From JANQRV01 sp964533785 (lineage in GTDB: Bacteria; Bacteroidota; Bacteroidia; Chitinophagales; Saprospiraceae): a stretch of 14,393 nt of DNA. The notes beneath the pieces were generated by a model. It made no database searches, had not been told where the DNA came from, and saw only the letters and a list, made by a program, of their open reading frames with translations. A program made the translations under genes and the position numbers. Shown one piece after another: positions 7,835-14,393 of this stretch. Numbering within the stretch: position 1 is the stretch's first letter; every line of letters starts with the position of its first letter. The DNA lies in the NCBI GenBank assembly GCA_964533785.1, contig CAZHNG010000169.1:1-14393 (forward strand), written 5' to 3'.

Positions 7835-10000
7835 CTAGTTCTCCAGATATTTCACCCCAGCATTCAGATTATAGAAAGTGAATGCCCATTTATCCGCTTG
7901 TTCTTCAATGATCTTCGAAGTGGGTTTTCCGGCACCATGGCCGGCTTTGGTTTCAATGCGGATCAAAACGGGGTTTTCATTGCAATCATGTGATTGTTGG
8001 AGCTGAGCTGCAAACTTAAAAGAATGTGCCGGTACCACCCGGTCATCATGGTCGGCGGTAGTCACCATTGTTGCCGGATAACATACTCCCGGTTCCAAGT
8101 TATGATAAGGGGAATAACCTTTCAAATATTCAAACATTTCCGGACTATCATCGGCAGTGCCGTAGTCATAAGCCCAACCGGCACCTGCGGTAAATTGGTG
8201 GTAACGCAGCATATCCAATACCCCCACTGCCGGCAGAGCAACTTTCATCAGATCCGGACGCTGGGTCATTACGGCACCCACCAGTAAGCCTCCATTAGAT
8301 CCGCCTGCGATGGCAAGATCTTCGGAAGAAGTATACCCTTCGGCTATCAAGTACTCCGCCGCCGCAATGAAGTCGTCAAATACATTTTGTTTATTCATCT
8401 TGGTGCCGGCTTTATGCCATTCCTCACCGTATTCTCCGCCGCCGCGCAAATTAGGCACTGCGTACACACCACCGTTTTCCAGCCACACGATGTTGGAAGT
8501 ACTAAAATTGGGTGTGAGACTAATATTAAAACCGCCGTACCCGTACAACATCGCCGGATTTTGACCATTCAACTCGATACCTTTCTTATGAGTGATCATC
8601 ATCGGTATCTTCGTGCCGTCTTTTGAAGTGTAAAAGACCTGCTTTGATTCGTATTCCTCCGGATTGAATTTTACATTCGGCCGTTTGTATAGCTTTGATT
8701 CTCCACTTTCCACATCGTATTCAAAAATGGTTGGGGGATATACGTAATTGGTGAAGGTATAATACAGTGTTTTTTCTTCCCAGCGACTGCCAAAACCATA
8801 AACGGAGCCTTGATCCGGTAATGCTACTTTGCGAATTAATTTACCGGACAAATCGTATTGCTCCACCAATGATAAAGCATCCTTTAAATACTCCGCAAAT
8901 AAATAGCCGCCGCCCGTGCCGATGCTCAATGGCTCTGAACGCTCCGGAATGACGTCAACCCAGTTGTCGGGGCTCGGATCGACCGCGTTTACCTTTACGA
9001 GCCTCCCGTTTGGCGCACCTTTATCCGTATAAATATACAAGACTTCCCCTTCACTGTGTACGACATAATGATCATTCTCGAAATTGTCAATTACCGAAAC
9101 GATAGGTGTATAGGGCTTGCTGAGGTCTTGAATGTATAACTCATTGCCCTTCGTAGCTACCGCTGCACTAATGACTAACCAACGGTCATCCTCGGTTACC
9201 GATCCCTGTATGTAGCGGCGAGGAGTTTGTGCTCCTCCGAAGACCAATTGGTCCTGACTTTGTGGTGTTCCTAATTTATGATAGTACAATTTATGATGCT
9301 GGGTTTTTCCAGACAATTCGCTGCCATCTTCCGGCTTATCATAAGAACTGTAGTAAAACCCTTCATTGCCTTTCCAGGAAATCCCACTGAATTTTACATC
9401 TTTGATCGTATCTTCTACCACGGCTTTTGTTTCCGCATTCAGCACAATGATCTTACGCCAATCGGAACCACCTTCGGAAATAGCATACGCTGCCAGACTC
9501 CCGTCATCCGTAAAAGAAAGGCCGGCCAGAGAAGTAGTACCGTCTTCCGAAAATTGATTGGGGTCTAAGAAAATTTCGGGTTCTCCCCCTTCTTTTTGGC
9601 GATAGACAACGTATTGGTTCTGCAAACCATCATTTTTGTAAAAATAAGTATAACCACCGCGTTTGAACGGGGCGGAGAACTTTTCATAATTCCACAGCTC
9701 TTCGAGACGTTCTTTGATCCGATCTCTGGAAGGGATCTTATCCAAATACCCAAAAGTAACTTTGTTTTGGGCTTTTACCCATTCCGCCGTTTCATCGGAC
9801 CGGTCGTCTTCCAACCAACGGTACGGGTCTTTGACCTGAACGCCGTGGTATTCGTCAACATGATCAACGGTGTCGGTAACGGGATATTCTACTTCAATCA
9901 CGGGATTAGTTAACATATCTGTTCCTTTTTCGGTTTGGCAGGCAAATACCCCAAACCCCAGAGAAAAAATGATACACTTTATGAATAATGAATGTTGCAT
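7835..10000 (-). CDS. Prolyl oligopeptidase, S9A family, predicted lipoprotein
   Basis: Serine peptidase of 721 residues that should cleave short peptides after proline. The N-terminus has a hydrophobic segment and a lipobox-like VFAC with Cys21, so the enzyme is probably anchored as a lipoprotein in the periplasm or outer membrane. The Peptidase_S9_N region begins near residue 33 (with DPYRWLEDD) and leads into a beta-propeller to about 440; the alpha/beta-hydrolase domain follows. The catalytic triad is complete by comparison with the porcine enzyme: Ser568 in GGSNGG, Asp652 in DHDDRV and His688 in AGHGAG. The length is normal for the family (about 710 plus a signal sequence). It is a single gene on the minus strand, with a candidate promoter at 10062-10093; transcription would run toward the VCBS operon, 645 bp downstream in the same direction. 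The family is near certain; substrates in the cell are unknown. No sign of truncation or transfer. Confidence 0.97.
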   Translation of the reverse strand: MQHSLFIKCIIFSLGFGVFACQTEKGTDMLTNPVIEVEYPVTDTVDHVDEYHGVQVKDPYRWLEDDRSDETAEWVKAQNKVTFGYLDKIPSRDRIKERLEELWNYEKFSAPFKRGGYTYFYKNDGLQNQYVVYRQKEGGEPEIFLDPNQFSEDGTTSLAGLSFTDDGSLAAYAISEGGSDWRKIIVLNAETKAVVEDTIKDVKFSGISWKGNEGFYYSSYDKPEDGSELSGKTQHHKLYYHKLGTPQSQDQLVFGGAQTPRRYIQGSVTEDDRWLVISAAVATKGNELYIQDLSKPYTPIVSVIDNFENDHYVVHSEGEVLYIYTDKGAPNGRLVKVNAVDPSPDNWVDVIPERSEPLSIGTGGGYLFAEYLKDALSLVEQYDLSGKLIRKVALPDQGSVYGFGSRWEEKTLYYTFTNYVYPPTIFEYDVESGESKLYKRPNVKFNPEEYESKQVFYTSKDGTKIPMMITHKKGIELNGQNPAMLYGYGGFNISLTPNFSTSNIVWLENGGVYAVPNLRGGGEYGEEWHKAGTKMNKQNVFDDFIAAAEYLIAEGYTSSEDLAIAGGSNGGLLVGAVMTQRPDLMKVALPAVGVLDMLRYHQFTAGAGWAYDYGTADDSPEMFEYLKGYSPYHNLEPGVCYPATMVTTADHDDRVVPAHSFKFAAQLQQSHDCNENPVLIRIETKAGHGAGKPTSKIIEEQADKWAFTFYNLNAGVKYLEN

Positions 10001-10061
10001 AGTTGATACTTAAGATGATTGGAAATGAATTCAAATGATGGATGGGGTTATTCGTGAAATT

Positions 10062-10093
10062 CAAAACTAAGTAAGTTTTAGTATTAAATCACA
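10062..10093 (-). promoter_or_regulatory. Candidate Bacteroidota-type promoter for the prolyl oligopeptidase gene
   Basis: On the minus strand the sequence reads TGTG, 20 nt, TAGTTTTG. The -7 box matches the TAnnTTTG consensus exactly and the -33 box matches TTTG in three of four positions, with proper spacing. It lies about 62 nt before the peptidase ATG, inside the divergent spacer shared with the plus-strand DUF2628 gene. I found no equally good match for the plus-strand gene. Confidence 0.42.
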
Positions 10094-10156
10094 TTTTTGC
10101 TGGCCGCGAATGTACAAATGAACGCGTATTTTTAGGGATAAAACTAAATATTTTCT

Positions 10157-10666
10157 GTGGATAACATACTGGATCAATTCGACAACAACGACGAGGTCAT
10201 TGAAGAATGGAGGCTTTACATTGGTCCTAATGCCCAATACTACATTCGCCAATTCCTGCAAATGGAGCAAGGGCAGTTGCTCTCTTTCAACCCTTATGCT
10301 TTTTGTTTTGGTTTCTTCTGGCTCCTTTACCGGCAAATGTATAAACCTGCGGTGATTTTTCTATCCGTATACTTCGCCGAAGGCTATTTAGAGTCGGTTA
10401 TTGGCATAAATATTCCTTTTCCTGTCAATAGCTGGGAACTGATCAGAGTGGTCGCATTTTTCCTGGTACTCGGATTCACCGGCAATTGGATCTATTATCA
10501 GCATACGCAGCAGGAAATTGAAAAGATCAAATCTTCCTCCCCATCCGATCAGTTCAAAAAAAAGCTTGAGAAGCGGGGTGGTATCACCTTGTATCCCATA
10601 CTGATACTGATATTTTGTGTAATATTATTGTGGTTGATCCAGTATCAATGGAGACCGTTGAATTGA
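10157..10666 (+). CDS. DUF2628-like membrane protein
   Basis: A small integral membrane protein of 169 residues. The segment FNPYAFCFGFFWLLYRQMY (residues 44-62) resembles the signature of the DUF2628 family, where an FNWAAFFFGPFWLLYRKMY-like stretch is typical; YIGPNAQYYI upstream also fits that family's N-terminal part. Hydrophobic segments lie at about 44-60, 64-80, 95-115 and 144-163, separated by a charged loop with KKKLEKR near 134-140. The start is GTG: an in-frame TAA sits four codons upstream and the next ATG (residue 36) would cut off the conserved N-terminal part. It is divergent from the peptidase gene (156 bp between start codons) and is followed by the amidohydrolase 87 bp later on the same strand, possibly cotranscribed. 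Function unknown for the whole family. Confidence 0.85.
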   Translation: MDNILDQFDNNDEVIEEWRLYIGPNAQYYIRQFLQMEQGQLLSFNPYAFCFGFFWLLYRQMYKPAVIFLSVYFAEGYLESVIGINIPFPVNSWELIRVVAFFLVLGFTGNWIYYQHTQQEIEKIKSSSPSDQFKKKLEKRGGITLYPILILIFCVILLWLIQYQWRPLN

Positions 10667-10753
10667 CGACTACGATCAAATCCACTATTCAAAATACAAT
10701 TGTATCTTTATACTATCGAAAAAACGCTTTATTTAAGCCAACTTATTAACATT

Positions 10754-12337
10754 ATGACAAAACAGCTTACTACGCTATTGATTTGTATGTTATTTGCTTT
10801 TTCAATTGTTGCCCAGGTGAAAGAAGCGCCCGACCGAAAAAGAGGAGAAGGGCCATTCAATCAATTGATCATTCGGGGAGTTACGTTGATCAATGGCAAT
10901 GGCGCCCCTCCCAGAGGCCCTATCGACATTGTCGTTGAAAATAATATCATCAAAGAAGTAAAAGTAGTTGGCTATCCCGGTGTGCCTATCAATCCGGACA
11001 GCCGGCCAAAACTACAACCTGGTGGAAAAGAACTGGATTGTGAGGGGATGTATCTACTGCCTGGTTTTGTAGACATGCACGGCCACATCGGCGGTCGTGC
11101 GCAGGGAGCCGACGGCGAATACGTCTTTAAATTATGGATGGCCCACGGCATTACGACAATCCGGGACCCTTCTTGCGGTAACGGCTTGGATTGGGTGCTC
11201 AAACACCGTGCTCGTAGCGAACGCAATGAAATCACTGCTCCGAGAATATTTGCCTACACCGCCTTTGGCATGGGAAGCGAAGAACCGATCAGTTCACCGG
11301 AAGCAGCCCGAAGGTGGGTACGACAAAATGCCAACAACGGCGCGGATGGTATTAAATTTTTTGGGGCTCCTCCCGAAATTATGGCCGCTGCACTGGGGGA
11401 AAATAAGAAACTGGGGCTGCGTTCTGCTTGTCATCATGCCCAAATGGATGTGGCGCGCTGGAATGTCCTCAATTCAGCCAGGGCAGGGCTCACCAGTATG
11501 GAGCACTGGTATGGTTTACCGGAGGCCTTGTTTGACGACCGCACCGTTCAGGATTATCCGCTCAACTATAATTACCAAAACGAACAACACCGCTTTGAAG
11601 AAGCAGGTCGCCTATGGACACAAGCTGCCAAACCCTACTCCGACCATTGGAACGCCGTTATGGACGAACTCCTCGAATTGGATTTTACGATCGACCCGAC
11701 CTTCAACATCTACGAAGCCAACCGGGACCTGCACCGCGCCCGCAGAGCCGAATGGCACGAGGACTATACCATGCCTTCTTTATGGCGTTTTTACTTACCC
11801 AGCCGCATTTCCCACGGCTCCTACTGGCATTTCTGGGGAACGGAACAGGAAGTCGACTGGCGGAAAAACTACCAACTTTGGATGACCTTTATCAATGAAT
11901 ACAAAAACCGGGGCGGTCGCGTAACCGCCGGTTCTGATTCCGGATTTATCTTCCAACTCTACGGTTTTGCCTATATCCGAGAACTCGAACTATTGCGCGA
12001 AGCCGGCTTCCACCCACTGGAAGTCATCCGTTCCGCGACGTTGAACGGCGCCGAAGCACTCGGCGTTGACGATAAAATAGGAACCGTACAAATAGGCAAA
12101 CTGGCCGATTTCGTCGTCGTCGAAGAAAATCCTTTGCAAAACCTGAAAGTACTTTACGGTACAGGAGCCATTAAACTCAACGAACAAAATGAAATCATCC
12201 GGGCAGGCGGCGTGAAATACACCATCAAAGACGGCATCATCTACGATGCTAAACAACTTTTGGCGGATGTTAAGGCAATGGTGGATGCCGCTAAAGCGGA
12301 AGAGGAATATGAGATTAAACAACCAGGAAAAAAATGA
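10754..12337 (+). CDS. Secreted metal-dependent amidohydrolase
   Basis: Hydrolase of the amidohydrolase superfamily, 527 residues from the chosen start. Residues 1-20 form a signal peptide ending near IVAQ, so it acts outside the cytoplasm. The binuclear metal set appears complete: HxH at His109/His111 in DMHGHIGG, a likely carboxylated Lys201 in GADGIKFFG, His227 or 228 in ACHHAQ, His251 in SMEHWYG and Asp395 in AGSDSGF. The C-terminal part LNGAEALGV...GKLADFVVV is typical of imidazolonepropionase- and Xaa-Pro-dipeptidase-like members. The ATG at 10754 is preferred to an in-frame TTG at 10700, which would put 18 residues in front of the signal peptide. TATCTTTA at 10703-10710 resembles a -7 box but lacks a good -33 partner. 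The stretch between His251 and Asp395 is long and rich in Trp and Tyr. The superfamily is secure; the substrate cannot be read from the sequence. Confidence 0.93.
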   Translation: MTKQLTTLLICMLFAFSIVAQVKEAPDRKRGEGPFNQLIIRGVTLINGNGAPPRGPIDIVVENNIIKEVKVVGYPGVPINPDSRPKLQPGGKELDCEGMYLLPGFVDMHGHIGGRAQGADGEYVFKLWMAHGITTIRDPSCGNGLDWVLKHRARSERNEITAPRIFAYTAFGMGSEEPISSPEAARRWVRQNANNGADGIKFFGAPPEIMAAALGENKKLGLRSACHHAQMDVARWNVLNSARAGLTSMEHWYGLPEALFDDRTVQDYPLNYNYQNEQHRFEEAGRLWTQAAKPYSDHWNAVMDELLELDFTIDPTFNIYEANRDLHRARRAEWHEDYTMPSLWRFYLPSRISHGSYWHFWGTEQEVDWRKNYQLWMTFINEYKNRGGRVTAGSDSGFIFQLYGFAYIRELELLREAGFHPLEVIRSATLNGAEALGVDDKIGTVQIGKLADFVVVEENPLQNLKVLYGTGAIKLNEQNEIIRAGGVKYTIKDGIIYDAKQLLADVKAMVDAAKAEEEYEIKQPGKK

Positions 12338-12475
12338 AAGAATTGCACAAGTTAATGGGTTTAACGTATTTTAAGAACGCTGTTACTCAACCAATCTAAC
12401 CAAATAACCTTATAACCTCATCACCAAAAGAAAGAAGTTAGCGAGTTTTAAAAACGCTGCATCTACCCGATACCG
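12338..12475. other. Intergenic spacer with an imperfect 14-bp direct repeat
   Basis: TTTTAAGAACGCTG (12369-12382) recurs as TTTTAAAAACGCTG (12446-12459), with 13 of 14 bases the same. Between them lies a run of spaced AACC words (about 12390-12418). The second copy can also form a short imperfect stem (GTTTT/AAAAC with AGC/GCT outside). No gene, and no strong terminator for the amidohydrolase, is visible. Confidence 0.45.
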
Positions 12476-12587
12476 CATTGCCCATTGCTCATCGTTCATT
12501 GCCCATTGTTCATCGCTCATTGTTCATCGCTCATTGCTCATTGTTCATTGCCCATTCCCCATTGCTCATTGTTCATCGCTCATTGCT
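12476..12587. repeat. Heptanucleotide array CATYGYY, 16 units
   Basis: Sixteen uninterrupted 7-bp units fill exactly 112 bp. All units begin CAT; the fourth base is T in 12 units and C in 4; the fifth is G in all but one (CATTCCC at 12553); the last two bases are only CC, CT or TT. The plus strand is therefore free of G outside position five. The array ends 15 bases before the ATG of the CarboxypepD_reg-like gene, and the same unit in the same orientation recurs after that gene. A period of seven does not keep a reading frame, and both flanks are non-coding, so this is an intergenic tandem repeat. It is not a CRISPR. Confidence 0.9.
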
Positions 12588-12602
12588 CTTGAATAAACAA
12601 TT

Positions 12603-13445
12603 ATGAATAAATATCCAGTAATCATAATCCTTTGCTTTTTACCCCTAGCGCTTGTTGCTCAGCAATCCATAAGCGGGAAGGTAATGGATGCCAGGACAAA
12701 AAACCCCATTCCCTACGTTAATATTGGTATTGCGGGGAAAAATATCGGCACGGTTAGTGACGAACAAGGCAACTTCGTCCTGGAAATCAAAAGCAAAGCG
12801 GAAGAAGAAGCCGTTACTATTTCGGCAATCGGTTACGAAACGGTCATTGTATCAACGGATGAATTAAGTAGGGACGGAACGCTAGCCCTGAAACCCATCA
12901 GTTATTCCATGGACGAAGTCGAAATCAAAGCCACAAAATTCGATGGTCCGGAGCAAATATTTGGAGTTAAGAACAAGGCCAGAGGACTGAGCATTAGTTT
13001 TGAAAGCACTCTACTGGGTACCGAAATCGGTACTCCCATCCCAATTGATCAACCAACCTACATTAAGAGCGCTAACTTTGTGCTTAATCACGCTAAAGGA
13101 GACAGTATTTTGTTTCGAATAAACATCTATGCCTTCGAAGACGGTAATATTGGAGAAAACCTACTGAAAGAGAACATATACATCCGGGAAAAACAACGCA
13201 AAGGAGTTATTTCAATTGATTTAACCCCGTATAGCCTGGTACTTGACCAAGATGTTTTACTATCCTTGGAATGGCTAAGAAACTTCGATGAACTAGGCAA
13301 CAAAGGCATAACTTTCGACACCAAAAAGGGTAAAAAACTTAAAGGTATTTACACCAAATGGACCAGCCAGAGCGATTTCAGGATCATTAGCTACAATACC
13401 CGGAAAAATCTCTGTTTCTATTTTACAGGTAAACAGGAGCAGTAA
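12603..13445 (+). CDS. Secreted protein with CarboxypepD_reg-like domain
   Basis: A 280-residue exported protein. Residues 1-20 form a signal peptide ending LALVAQ. Residues 22-100 match the CarboxypepD_reg-like beta-sandwich seen at the N-terminus of many Bacteroidota surface proteins: ISGKVMDARTKNPIPYVNI, then GTVSDEQGNFVL and ISAIGYE. After a linker (YSMDEVEIKATK) the second half, about 125-280, is a beta-rich region with GTEIGTPIP and ILFRINIYAF. Such second halves are often found with this domain in Bacteroidota, but I know of no assigned activity. There is no TonB plug or barrel, so it is not a SusC-type transporter. The ATG at 12603 fits the signal peptide; no Shine-Dalgarno and no -7 box are evident, as the heptamer array ends 15 bases upstream. 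The gene is flanked on both sides by CATYGYY arrays, which might mark it as a separable unit. The domain call is firm; the role is unknown. Confidence 0.88.
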   Translation: MNKYPVIIILCFLPLALVAQQSISGKVMDARTKNPIPYVNIGIAGKNIGTVSDEQGNFVLEIKSKAEEEAVTISAIGYETVIVSTDELSRDGTLALKPISYSMDEVEIKATKFDGPEQIFGVKNKARGLSISFESTLLGTEIGTPIPIDQPTYIKSANFVLNHAKGDSILFRINIYAFEDGNIGENLLKENIYIREKQRKGVISIDLTPYSLVLDQDVLLSLEWLRNFDELGNKGITFDTKKGKKLKGIYTKWTSQSDFRIISYNTRKNLCFYFTGKQEQ

Positions 13446-13462
13446 ACAAAAACTGAATCACC

Positions 13463-13553
13463 CATCGCACATTACTCTCACTCTCACTCTCATTGTTCAT
13501 TGCTCATTGCACATTGTTCATTGTTCATTGTTCATTGCCCATTGCCCATTGCA
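13463..13553. repeat. Second CATTGYY heptamer array, interrupted by CTCACT units
   Basis: Two heptamers (CATCGCA at 13463, CATTACT at 13470) are followed by a CTCACT hexamer repeat (13477-13490) and then nine uninterrupted heptamers (13491-13553): CATTGTT four times, CATTGCC twice, CATTGCA twice and CATTGCT once. It uses the same unit in the same orientation as the array at 12476-12587, and lies between the CarboxypepD_reg-like gene and the last gene. Its last unit supplies an ATTG that may serve as a -33 box. Confidence 0.88.
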
Positions 13554-13579
13554 CAATCCTCCAAGAATAAGTACCTTTA
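13548..13579 (+). promoter_or_regulatory. Candidate promoter for the last gene, partly formed by the heptamer array
   Basis: ATTG (13548-13551), 20 nt, TACCTTTA (13572-13579), about 30 nt before the ATG at 13608. Against TTTG and TAnnTTTG the -33 box matches in three of four positions and the -7 box in five of six defined positions. The ATTG is part of the last CATTGCA repeat unit. Moderate match in AT-rich DNA, so a chance hit remains possible. Confidence 0.35.
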
Positions 13580-13607
13580 AATTTAAGAAAACTCATATAA
13601 CAAAAAC

Positions 13608-14366
13608 ATGGAACAGCAGGTATTATTCTGGATATTCGTAGTCATTTTTTCAGCTACCGCTATCATAACCTTATTGGGCATTACCAATTTAATTCAAATC
13701 AAGGCCAACTTTTTGAATGCACTTTTTACCGCCTTAATCCTTGAGGTAGTTGCCGCCATAATTGTGGTATTTCAAAGTTTTAATTTCAACGACGAAGGCC
13801 AGAGCCTAAATTTAAACGACCTGATCAAGGAAGCTAACCTGGCCGGCCAGCTCCAACCCCGGCAAACCCCGGAAGCCTTTATTATTGCCAAACTTAAGGA
13901 AAGCGAAAAACTAGCCATCCTTAACGAACAGTTAGAATTTGCTCAAAAACAAGCAGATTCTCTGATGGTAGTACTGGAAAACTGCGAAGGCCAGACCGGC
14001 TCCATTCGCGAAGACCTCAATAAATACGAACGCTCTTTTTACGGCAAAGTAACTCGGTTAAGAGAAATGATCACCAAATACGGTGGCGTTATCAATATAG
14101 CCTTTCAGGAACAGGACAAAGAAGATGTCTTCAAGCTCCTGATTGGCATCTTCACTGACCTGGGGAAAGTAACCAACCAAACCCCAATTTACGAAGACAA
14201 TGCCCAATCCAAGGTCAATTATACCACCCTCAAAAATATGTACCGCTTCTTTCGTCAAGAACACGGCCGCCCGGTAGAAGACAAAAACTACATTTACATC
14301 ACCGAGTTTGATACTGTTTTAATGATCCAGGAATACCTGAAACTGATCGCTCCGGTCGAAAATTAA
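13608..14366 (+). CDS. Two-pass membrane protein with coiled-coil and soluble C-terminal region, unrecognised
   Basis: I do not recognise this 252-residue protein. Two hydrophobic segments at about 5-25 and 36-57 should form a membrane hairpin with a short, basic loop (IQIKAN). There is no cleavable signal peptide or lipobox. After a polar linker rich in Asn, Asp and Gln (58-90), a charged region from about 93 to 150 (LKESEKLAILNEQLEFAQKQ onward) looks helical and coiled-coil prone, which suggests self-association. Residues 150-252 look soluble and mixed, ending EYLKLIAPVEN. The only cysteine is Cys126. The ATG follows a promoter-like sequence partly made from the upstream heptamer array. The gene ends 27 bases before the window edge, so its downstream partner cannot be seen. 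Amino-acid composition and length argue for a real gene; no enzyme motif is visible. Confidence 0.82.
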   Translation: MEQQVLFWIFVVIFSATAIITLLGITNLIQIKANFLNALFTALILEVVAAIIVVFQSFNFNDEGQSLNLNDLIKEANLAGQLQPRQTPEAFIIAKLKESEKLAILNEQLEFAQKQADSLMVVLENCEGQTGSIREDLNKYERSFYGKVTRLREMITKYGGVINIAFQEQDKEDVFKLLIGIFTDLGKVTNQTPIYEDNAQSKVNYTTLKNMYRFFRQEHGRPVEDKNYIYITEFDTVLMIQEYLKLIAPVEN

Positions 14367-14393
14367 TCCAATTTGGGATGTAATAGATTACCA

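Noticed and set aside
7712..7993. Plus-strand reading frame of 93 codons
   Set aside because: It runs through the CAATCCGTG repeat (giving an artificial IRVP repeat) and then antisense to the well-supported end of the peptidase gene.
10096..10134. Plus-strand promoter TTTG...TATTTTTA for the DUF2628 gene
   Set aside because: The spacer is 27 nt, too long for the Bacteroidota pattern.
10700..10753. Longer amidohydrolase start at the TTG at 10700
   Set aside because: It would put 18 residues in front of a good signal peptide that begins at the ATG at 10754.
11097..11885. Plus-strand frame of 262 codons within the amidohydrolase
   Set aside because: It lies in another frame of a gene with intact metal-binding motifs and has low-complexity Pro/Thr composition typical of a shadow frame.
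12476..12587. CRISPR array
   Set aside because: Units are 7 bp with no spacers and no cas genes nearby; it is a simple tandem repeat.
12476..12590. Short coding sequence with a seven-residue peptide repeat (HCxxxIx)
   Set aside because: All forward frames are open only because the repeat lacks stop words; there is no start codon in a suitable place and the period of 7 shifts frame.

Overview
The window looks like chromosomal DNA of a Bacteroidota bacterium, most plausibly a marine or activated-sludge member of the Saprospiria (Lewinella/Haliscomenobacter-like); this placement is an inference. The clues are two very long VCBS/FG-GAP lipoproteins with an ASPIC/UnbV domain, a secreted protein with a CarboxypepD_reg-like domain, a lipoprotein prolyl oligopeptidase, start sites without Shine-Dalgarno sequences, and promoter-like matches to the Bacteroidota pattern TTTG-N19/20-TAnnTTTG.

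Layout. Positions 1-449 hold no convincing gene but are rich in inverted repeats, including four small hairpins that share a GTC...GAC core, just downstream of the first operon. Positions 450-7189 (minus strand) carry a two-gene operon of paralogous VCBS/ASPIC lipoproteins joined by a TAATG stop-start overlap. Positions 7190-7834 are an AT-rich spacer with a candidate operon promoter, a possible eroded coding remnant and a CAATCCGTG repeat array that ends two bases from the next stop codon. Positions 7835-10000 (minus) encode an S9A prolyl oligopeptidase with a complete catalytic triad. After a 156-bp divergent intergenic region come four plus-strand genes: a DUF2628-like membrane protein (GTG start), a secreted metal-dependent amidohydrolase, a CarboxypepD_reg-like secreted protein and a two-pass membrane protein with a coiled-coil that I do not recognise. 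The CarboxypepD_reg gene is bracketed on both sides by same-orientation arrays of a degenerate heptanucleotide, CATYGYY.

How the genes relate. Only the two VCBS genes form a clear operon; both products are predicted to be surface or periplasm-facing lipoproteins. The peptidase and the amidohydrolase are both exported hydrolases, but they lie on opposite strands and nothing in the sequence ties them to one pathway. There is no transposase, integrase, CRISPR array, phage gene, rRNA or tRNA that I could recognise. I see no clear new multi-gene system. The most unusual material is non-coding: the hairpin cluster at 303-428, the heptamer arrays around 12603-13445, and the possibility that the second array supplies a promoter element to the last gene.
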